Below are positions 1-4,313 of a stretch of 6,228 bases of DNA, piece by piece. The notes under the pieces are model-generated. The model made no database searches. It was not told the origin of the DNA and worked only from the letters and a program-made list of their open reading frames with translations. The translations under genes were made by a program, and so were the position numbers. Origin of the DNA: Natronohydrobacter sp. (GTDB lineage Bacteria > Pseudomonadota > Alphaproteobacteria > Rhodobacterales > Rhodobacteraceae); the NCBI GenBank assembly GCA_007116445.1, contig SKIM01000084.1:1-6228 (forward strand), given 5' to 3'. The first letter of the stretch is position 1. The number at the start of each line of letters is the position of its first letter.

Positions 1-97
1 CAATATCTTCGAGCGTCACGTAATCGCTGGTCTCGGTGTTATACAGGCGGCGGCTGGCATATCGCTTGATCAGAAGCGGCTTTTGAGCATCGGACAT
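1..97 (-). CDS. phaR: PhaR, polyhydroxyalkanoate synthesis repressor (N-terminal 32 codons; rest lies beyond the window start)
   Basis: The minus strand from the ATG at 97-95 is open to the window edge and reads M-S-D-A-Q-K-P-L-L, then IKRYASRRLYNTETSDYVTL, then EDI. The IKRYASRRLYNT block is the hallmark of the PHB/PHA accumulation regulator DNA-binding domain at the extreme N-terminus of PhaR, so this start fits the family. A purine-rich ribosome-binding site, GAGGGGAGA, lies just upstream (about 102-110). Known role of the family: a cytoplasmic repressor that binds TGC-rich dyads upstream of phaP and phaR and is released when it binds nascent PHA polymer. Its position downstream of phaC and phaP is the usual one in Rhodobacteraceae. 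A CTGC-N3-GCAG-like dyad 25 bases upstream of the start suggests autoregulation. Only about a fifth of a typical PhaR is visible, so the integrity of the rest cannot be judged. Confidence 0.93.
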   Translation of the reverse strand, partial: MSDAQKPLLIKRYASRRLYNTETSDYVTLEDI

Positions 98-121
98 GGT
101 TCTCCCCTCGACCAATCGATA

Positions 122-132
122 TTGCGTTGCAG
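122..132. promoter_or_regulatory. Candidate PhaR operator in the phaR upstream region
   Basis: The plus strand reads TTGC-GTT-GCAG, which matches the CTGC-N3-GCAG dyad at seven of eight fixed bases. It lies 25-35 bases upstream of the phaR start codon, between the phaP terminator and phaR. PhaR of Paracoccus and Rhodobacter is known to bind such TGC-rich sites upstream of phaP and phaR. I infer that this is the autoregulatory site. No convincing -35/-10 pair could be assigned around it. Confidence 0.5.
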
Positions 133-153
133 CGAGACTAGACGTGGATTTCA

Positions 154-185
154 CAAAAGAAAAGAGGCGAGCGTGTCCGCTCGCC
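154..185 (-). terminator. Rho-independent terminator downstream of phaP
   Basis: Perfect 8-bp inverted repeat GGCGAGCG / CGCTCGCC (166-173 and 178-185) with a 4-base loop. On the minus strand it is followed at once by TCTTTTCTTTTG, a U-rich tract. It begins about 50 bases past the phaP stop codon and lies before phaR. It therefore should end the phaP transcript and leave phaR on its own promoter or on readthrough. Confidence 0.88.
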
Positions 186-236
186 CCTGATCGGGTTCCG
201 TCCGGGAGGTGACAGACCCCGGCGAAGTCTGGCAGC

Positions 237-683
237 TTACTTCGCGGTCGCAGCTGTTTTGGCAGCTTTGGTTGCCGTGTCAGTGGCTTTCTTGACCGCT
301 GCAGTGGTTTCTTCCTGCAGGTCTTTGCCAGCAGCCATCAGCAGTTCAACTGTGTCCATCTGCACTTTTTTAGCGATTTCAGCGAAAGCAGCGACATGCT
401 CGGCAGCAACTTCAGCCTGAGCCGAAGCGAAATCGGTCATGGCTTTGGTGTAGTCGGCCGGATCTTCCTTGACGGACGACACTTCGCCGACTTTAGCCAG
501 CGTGGTCTTGGTCCATTTGGTCGAAACTTCGGTCGACTTTTCAGCAGCTTCCAGAGCAACCTTGCTCATTTTTTCTGCCAGAGCAGCTTGCGATTTGAAA
601 GCGTCCTGCATGGCGGTTGTGTCCATCGGGAACGAACCCATGAGGTCTTTCATCATCTTGGTGTAATCGGTCGAGGCAGCCAT
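237..683 (-). CDS. phaP: Phasin, PHA granule-associated protein (PhaP)
   Basis: 148-residue protein. Phasins coat the surface of intracellular PHA granules, limit their size and keep other proteins off the hydrophobic polymer. The sequence is phasin-like: no cysteine, a single Trp (57), largely amphipathic helix rich in Ala, Lys, Glu and Thr, with a phasin_2-type core around residues 20-128. The tail (about 129-148) consists almost only of Ala, Lys and Thr, resembling histone-H1-type tails. Length is typical of alphaproteobacterial PhaP. The start is supported by AAGGAG (691-696) seven bases upstream of ATG. It lies between phaC (137 bases upstream) and phaR, with its own candidate promoter, PhaR-type operators and a strong terminator, so it is probably expressed as a single highly regulated gene. 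Identity rests on composition, context and operators; phasins are poorly conserved in sequence. Confidence 0.93.
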   Translation of the reverse strand: MAASTDYTKMMKDLMGSFPMDTTAMQDAFKSQAALAEKMSKVALEAAEKSTEVSTKWTKTTLAKVGEVSSVKEDPADYTKAMTDFASAQAEVAAEHVAAFAEIAKKVQMDTVELLMAAGKDLQEETTAAVKKATDTATKAAKTAATAK

Positions 684-742
684 GGGGTTTCTCCTTGGTC
701 CATGTGATGCGGGTCAGTTCGTCTTTCCCGCTTCTGAGGCTA

Positions 743-771
743 AATATGCATGCTGCACTGCAGCATTTCAA
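743..771 (-). promoter_or_regulatory. Candidate phaP promoter (sigma70-like)
   Basis: On the minus strand TTGAAA (771-766) is a good -35 box. After exactly 17 bases comes CATATT (748-743), a four-of-six match to TATAAT. An alternative -10, TATTTA, lies two bases further downstream. The initiation point would fall near 735-737, giving a leader of roughly 50 bases before the phaP ATG. The spacer is filled by the palindromic operator at 750-766. The boxes are read by eye. Confidence 0.55.
750..766. promoter_or_regulatory. PhaR operator 1 at phaP (17-bp palindrome)
   Basis: ATGCTGCACTGCAGCAT is a perfect palindrome apart from its central base and contains CTGC-ACT-GCAG (753-763). CTGC-N3/4-GCAG dyads are the known target type of PhaR at phaP in Paracoccus denitrificans and Rhodobacter sphaeroides. 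It sits between the proposed -35 and -10 boxes, where a bound repressor would exclude RNA polymerase. Confidence 0.8.
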
Positions 772-781
772 GAAAAAAATG

Positions 782-792
782 CTGCGTCGCAG
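782..792. promoter_or_regulatory. PhaR operator 2 at phaP
   Basis: CTGC-GTC-GCAG, a perfect match to the CTGC-N3-GCAG dyad. Its centre is 29 bases from that of operator 1 and it lies upstream of the proposed -35 box. On the minus strand it is followed after two bases by seven consecutive T residues (779-773), so it might also act as a weak transcription stop for phaC, although a 4-bp stem is short for that. Confidence 0.72.
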
Positions 793-800
793 AAATATTT

Positions 801-811
801 CCGCATCGCAG
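801..811. promoter_or_regulatory. Imperfect third PhaR operator, next to the phaC stop codon
   Basis: CCGC-ATC-GCAG matches the CTGC-N3-GCAG dyad at seven of eight fixed bases. Its centre is 19 bases from operator 2, and the two share the direct repeat GCRTCGCAG (784-792 and 803-811). The short palindrome GAAATATTTC (792-801) bridges them. It ends eight bases before the end of phaC. It may be a secondary, weaker site. Confidence 0.45.
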
Positions 812-819
812 CAACAAGC

Positions 820-2622
820 CTATGACATGGCGTCATTTTTTGAACTGACGACATAGATGCCGGGCGCGTCGGCCAGGGCAGGGTAGGCCGAATCGCCGGG
901 TTCGCGCGCCGGAACCAGCGCGCCGGATCGTTTGCGCAGCCAGTCTTCCCAGCGTGGCCACCAGCTGCCTTCGTGGAATTCGGCCGCGTCGAGCCACTCT
1001 TCCGGTGTCCCCTCGGGGTTGGGGCCAGCATAATGGCCATATTTCTTCTTGTTGGGCGGATTGATGATTCCGGCGATATGGCCCGATTGGGACAGGATGA
1101 AGGTCTTGTCCTTCGATCCCATCTTCGAGATCCCGCGAAAACTCGACCGCCAGGCCGCGATATGGTCTGTCTCGCAGGCGATGGCGCAAAGCGGGTGTTT
1201 GACATCCGCGATGCTCACATCTTCGCCGCAAATCGGAAAGCTCGCGCCTGCAAAGCGATCACTCTGACACAGACCTCGCAGATATTCGACCGTCATGCGC
1301 CCCGGCAGGTTCGTGCCGTCGCCATTCCAGTACAGCAGGTCAAAAGCCGGGGGTTTCTCGCCCATCATATAGGCGCGGATGGCGGGGCCGTAGATCAGGT
1401 CATTGGACCGCAGGAAGGAGAAAGTGCGCGACATGAAGAAACTGTCGAGATAGCCCTTTTCGTTACATTCCGCCTCGATCCCGTCGACGAAGTCATCTTC
1501 GAGAAACACGCCCACTTCGCCCTGATCAGAGAAGTCGGTCAACGTGGTGAACAGCGTGGCCGCGCGCACGGATTTGTCCCCGCGCTTGTTCATCAGGGCG
1601 AGTGTCAGCGACAATGTCGTGCCAGCGATGCAGTAGCCGATGACATTGACCTGCTTTTCGTCAGTGATGTCGCGGGCGATGCGGATCGCTTCGAGATAGC
1701 CCTCTTCGATATAGGTATCGAGCCCGACATCGGCATAGCTGGCATCAGGATTGACCCAGGAGACGACAAAGAGCGTGTAGCCCTGATCGACGATCCACTT
1801 GATCAGGCTGTTCTGCGGCTTGAGATCCATCACATAGAATTTGTTGATCCATGGCGGGAAGATCAGAAGCGGCGTGCGGCGGACCTTTTCGGTTGTGGGC
1901 GTGTATTGGATCAGCTCGAACAGACGATTTCGGAACACGACCTTGCCTGGTGTCGTGGCCAGGTCTTCGCCGACCTTAAATGCATCCTGATCGGCCAGAG
2001 TGACAAGAAGCTCGCCCTTGTTGGCCTCGATGTCGCGCACCAGATTTTCCAGTCCGCGCACGAGGCTTTCGCCTTCGGTCTCGACGGCCTTCAGCAGCGC
2101 GTCAGGATTGGTTGCCAGGAAATTCGTGGGCGCCATCATGTCGATGATCTGCTGCGTGAAATAGCCCAGGCGGCGCTTCTCGCGGTCGGGGATGGATTCG
2201 AGGTCATGGACGGCGGTAGTCATCGCCTGCGTGGCAAGCAGGTATTGTTGCTTGATATAGTTGAAGAAAGGGTGGGTTTTCCACAACGGATTGGCGAAGC
2301 GGCGGTCATCGGGGGTGTTGTCTTCGGGGGCGGCGATCTTGCCACGACGCAGGACTTCCTGCGCCTCGATATGATGTTTCAGCGCTTTGCCCCAGTAATC
2401 GAGCTGCTGTTCCAGCGCCTTCGATGGGTTGCGCGCCATTTCTGTCCAATAGGCGGTCACGGCATGGACGAAGAGATCCGAATCGGGGGCCTGCAAACTC
2501 TGTCGGGGTTGGCTGCGATGGGCCATGGCATCTGTCAACCGATGGGTCAGCTCCTCGATCCGCGCCAGATTTTCCCGCATACGGACCAGTTTTTCGTCAT
2601 CATCATATTCAGAAGTTGTCAT
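820..2622 (-). CDS. phaC: Class I poly(3-hydroxyalkanoate) synthase (PhaC)
   Basis: 600-residue protein, the usual length for class I synthases. It polymerises (R)-3-hydroxyacyl-CoA, mainly 3-hydroxybutyryl-CoA, into PHA at the granule surface and releases CoA. The N-terminal PhaC_N region (about 50-240) is followed by an alpha/beta-hydrolase domain. The triad is visible and correctly spaced: Cys331 in GYCIAG, Asp486 in ETDHIAAW and His515 in SGHIAGIINPP. Other family blocks are PPWINKFYVMDL (256-267), the tryptophan-rich GSWWPRWEDWL (552-562), and YWNGDGTNLPG (431-441). The fifth position of the nucleophile box is Ala333, where most synthases have Gly. The start at 2622 follows AGGGGGG (2639-2633) at ten bases, a somewhat long spacing; Met15 is a possible later start. 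It is transcribed away from phaZ and towards phaP. No strong terminator follows it, so some readthrough into phaP is possible. Confidence 0.98.
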   Translation of the reverse strand: MTTSEYDDDEKLVRMRENLARIEELTHRLTDAMAHRSQPRQSLQAPDSDLFVHAVTAYWTEMARNPSKALEQQLDYWGKALKHHIEAQEVLRRGKIAAPEDNTPDDRRFANPLWKTHPFFNYIKQQYLLATQAMTTAVHDLESIPDREKRRLGYFTQQIIDMMAPTNFLATNPDALLKAVETEGESLVRGLENLVRDIEANKGELLVTLADQDAFKVGEDLATTPGKVVFRNRLFELIQYTPTTEKVRRTPLLIFPPWINKFYVMDLKPQNSLIKWIVDQGYTLFVVSWVNPDASYADVGLDTYIEEGYLEAIRIARDITDEKQVNVIGYCIAGTTLSLTLALMNKRGDKSVRAATLFTTLTDFSDQGEVGVFLEDDFVDGIEAECNEKGYLDSFFMSRTFSFLRSNDLIYGPAIRAYMMGEKPPAFDLLYWNGDGTNLPGRMTVEYLRGLCQSDRFAGASFPICGEDVSIADVKHPLCAIACETDHIAAWRSSFRGISKMGSKDKTFILSQSGHIAGIINPPNKKKYGHYAGPNPEGTPEEWLDAAEFHEGSWWPRWEDWLRKRSGALVPAREPGDSAYPALADAPGIYVVSSKNDAMS

Positions 2623-2641
2623 AAATGTTTTTCCCCCCTAT

Positions 2642-2662
2642 TCTTCGCAAGCGCAGCGAAGA
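2642..2662. promoter_or_regulatory. Inverted repeat in the phaC leader
   Basis: Perfect 7-bp arms TCTTCGC / GCGAAGA (2642-2648 and 2656-2662) enclose a 7-base loop. It lies directly upstream of the G-rich phaC ribosome-binding site (2633-2639). It could be an RNA hairpin that affects translation or an operator; the sequence does not decide. It holds a single GCAG half-site (2653-2656) but no complete PhaR-type dyad. Confidence 0.35.
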
Positions 2663-2691
2663 GCCTTATCTGTATCTTAACTGTGTGGCGA

Positions 2692-2697
2692 TATAAT
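2692..2697 (+). promoter_or_regulatory. Candidate phaZ -10 box
   Basis: A perfect TATAAT lies 52 bases upstream of the phaZ start, which would give a leader of about 45 bases. No good -35 hexamer is found at 16-18 bases (the 17-base position reads TCTGTA), so the promoter may be weak, activator-dependent or use another sigma factor. It touches the proposed -10 region of the divergent phaC promoter. Confidence 0.45.
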
Positions 2698-2725
2698 TTA
2701 AAGTGGCGTTTCCCTGACAGGACAA
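2697..2725 (-). promoter_or_regulatory. Weak candidate phaC promoter
   Basis: On the minus strand TTGTCC (2725-2720) and TTTAAA (2702-2697) are separated by 17 bases; each matches the sigma70 consensus at four of six positions. This would give a phaC leader of roughly 65-70 bases that contains the inverted repeat at 2642-2662. Low certainty, because the region is AT-rich and other pairings are possible. Confidence 0.25.
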
Positions 2726-2749
2726 GCGACGCCAGAGAAGGGGACAGAC

Positions 2750-4030
2750 ATGAAGGGTATGGCATCCTACGATCTGATGGAATCCATTCGAAACACCAAT
2801 GAATGGATCGGTGCGTCTGCGCGCGCCTTTGCCTCCTACCCGGTCTGGGGGCTGGCTCCGAATCCGATGTTCAAGGTGATGTCGGCCTGGGGCCGGGTGA
2901 CCGAGCGCAGCTTCGCGCGGATGGTGATCAAGCCCGATTGGGGCATTACATCGGTCCTGGCCGAGGATGGCCGCGATCACATTGTCGAGGAAGTTGTCGA
3001 GATTGGCCGTCCTTTCGGGGATCTGTTGCGCTTCAAGGTGCATGGCCGGCCCGAAAAATCGCGTCGCGTTCTGCTCTGCGCGCCGATGTCGGGGCATTAT
3101 TCCACCTTGCTGCGCTCGACCGTTGCCAGCCTGCTGCCTGATTGCGAGGTCTGGGTCACCGATTGGCACAATGCGCGCGATATTCCCGTCTCCGAAGGCA
3201 AGTTCGATGTCGAGGATTACACGCTTTACATCGCGGATTTCCTGCGTCATCTGGGCCCCGATACGCATGTGATTGCAGTCTGTCAGCCTGTGCCACTGGC
3301 CCTGGCCGCAACGGCCTATCTGGCAGAGAAAGACCCTGACGCGCAGCCGCGCACATTGACGCTGATCGGGGGGCCGGTCGATCCCGATGCCGCGCCGACC
3401 GAGGTGACCGATTTCGGCAGCCGTGTGACAATGGGACAGCTGGAACATCTCGCGATCCAGCGTGTGGGCTTCAAATACAAGGGCGTCGGTCGGCTTGTCT
3501 ATCCGGGCCTGCTGCAGCTCGGGGGATTCATCTCGATGAATCTGGAGCGTCACGCAAAGGCATTCAATGACAAGATCGCCGCCGAAGCGCAGGGCAAAGG
3601 CGGGGAACGCGACAAGCATAACCGTTTCTATGACGAATATCTTTCGGTCATGGACATGACGGCGGAATTCTACCTGTCGACGGTCGAGCGCATATTCAAG
3701 AATCGCGAAATCGCGCGCAATGCTTTCACAGTCGCCGGACACAAAGTGGATTGCTCCAAGATCACCTCGGTCGCGGTGAAGATCGTCGAAGGCGAGAAGG
3801 ACGATATCAGCGCACCGGGGCAGTGTCTGGCCGCGCTTGATCTGTTGACAGGTCTGTCAGACGCGCAGAAAGCCAGCCATCTGGAACCCGGCGCAGGCCA
3901 TTACGGGATCTTCGCAGGCAAGTCCTGGCGCGACAATATCCGTCCGCTGGTGATGGAATTCATGGACACTCATTCGGGCGATGGTGGCTCAGGCAAGCGC
4001 GGGCTGCGCGTGGCCGCATCGAACGGCTGA
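2750..4030 (+). CDS. phaZ: Intracellular poly(3-hydroxybutyrate) depolymerase (PhaZ)
   Basis: 426-residue cytoplasmic protein that hydrolyses (or thiolyses) native intracellular PHB to return stored carbon to metabolism. It belongs to the Cys-type PhaZ family known from Ralstonia PhaZa1 and Paracoccus. Visible catalytic residues are Cys178 in AVCQPVP (in place of a lipase-box Ser), Asp351 or Asp352 in VEGEKDDISAPGQ, and His384 in GAGHYGIF; spacing agrees with the Ralstonia triad. Other family stretches are ASYPVWGLAPNP (28-39), LLCAPMSGHYSTLLR (108-122) and VTDWHNARDIP (136-146). The PHB_depo_C domain occupies roughly the second half. There is no signal peptide, as expected for the intracellular enzyme. 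The start at 2750 has GAAGGGGA (2737-2744) at a good distance; an ATG three codons later has too short a spacing. It is divergent from phaC over 127 bp and ends in a strong terminator. Confidence 0.97.
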   Translation: MKGMASYDLMESIRNTNEWIGASARAFASYPVWGLAPNPMFKVMSAWGRVTERSFARMVIKPDWGITSVLAEDGRDHIVEEVVEIGRPFGDLLRFKVHGRPEKSRRVLLCAPMSGHYSTLLRSTVASLLPDCEVWVTDWHNARDIPVSEGKFDVEDYTLYIADFLRHLGPDTHVIAVCQPVPLALAATAYLAEKDPDAQPRTLTLIGGPVDPDAAPTEVTDFGSRVTMGQLEHLAIQRVGFKYKGVGRLVYPGLLQLGGFISMNLERHAKAFNDKIAAEAQGKGGERDKHNRFYDEYLSVMDMTAEFYLSTVERIFKNREIARNAFTVAGHKVDCSKITSVAVKIVEGEKDDISAPGQCLAALDLLTGLSDAQKASHLEPGAGHYGIFAGKSWRDNIRPLVMEFMDTHSGDGGSGKRGLRVAASNG

Positions 4031-4051
4031 GCGACCCCGAAACAGTCAGGC

Positions 4052-4084
4052 GAGGCCGGGTGCGTGCTGCGCCCGGCCTCTTTC
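4052..4084 (+). terminator. Rho-independent terminator of phaZ
   Basis: Perfect 9-bp arms GAGGCCGGG / CCCGGCCTC (4052-4060 and 4072-4080). Through a T-G wobble plus two further pairs the stem extends to about 12 bp around the loop GTGCT. It is followed by TTTC, a short U-tract. It begins 21 bases after the phaZ stop codon. Confidence 0.82.
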
Positions 4085-4262
4085 GTGGCGGTGAGGGCGA
4101 TGTCATCCCAGGGACTGGATGCGCATGGCACGCTCGGCGCGTGTGAAGAGTTGCACCAGCGCGGGCGGGCTTCAACGGCTGGTATCCCTCTAAAACTCCG
4201 TTGGCGCGTGGGGGGGGGCGAGATCCATAGCGCAGGCACCGTGGCGCGGTCCCTGTGAAGGA
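4085..4262. other. Convergent intergenic gap with no recognisable gene
   Basis: About 180 bases lie between the phaZ terminator and the hairpin after the tannase-family gene. Short open frames here run into the terminators and neighbouring genes and have no plausible start signal or composition. The only visible structures are a run of nine G (4210-4218) and an inverted repeat CAACGG / CCGTTG (4173-4178 and 4198-4203) with a 19-base loop. No RNA gene was recognised. Confidence 0.5.
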
Positions 4263-4293
4263 TCAGGTCGGTCGCATCATGCGCCCGACCTGA
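4263..4293 (-). terminator. Hairpin terminator-like structure after the tannase-family gene
   Basis: Perfect 9-bp arms TCAGGTCGG / CCGACCTGA (4263-4271 and 4285-4293). One mismatch separates them from a further 4 bp (CGCA / TGCG) around a 3-base loop. It starts 20 bases past the stop codon of the minus-strand gene. On the minus strand it is followed by TCCTTCACAG, a poor U-tract, so termination may be partial or Rho-assisted. Being nearly symmetric, it could also stop plus-strand readthrough. Confidence 0.65.
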
Positions 4294-4313
4294 CCTGTTG
4301 CATGCGCCGCGGC

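Noticed and set aside
973..2802. Very long open frame (609 codons) on the plus strand opposite phaC
   Set aside because: It is the antisense shadow of phaC, a long gene with a strong third-position G/C bias. It runs through the phaC-phaZ promoter region and into phaZ, and has no recognisable domain.
2666..3742. 358-codon open frame on the minus strand opposite phaZ and its promoter region
   Set aside because: Antisense shadow of phaZ; the translation is rich in Arg, His and Gln with no family resemblance, and it overlaps the proposed phaC and phaZ promoters.
4173..4208. Possible remnant of a tRNA 3' end (ATCCCTCT...CTCCG resembles a tRNA-Ser end), which would suggest an integration site
   Set aside because: The GTTCRANNC T-loop is absent, there is no matching acceptor arm or anticodon arm upstream, and no integrase or duplicated segment is present.
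4210..4218. G9 tract as a phase-variation switch
   Set aside because: It is not inside a gene or between promoter elements of a flanking gene; both neighbours converge on it.
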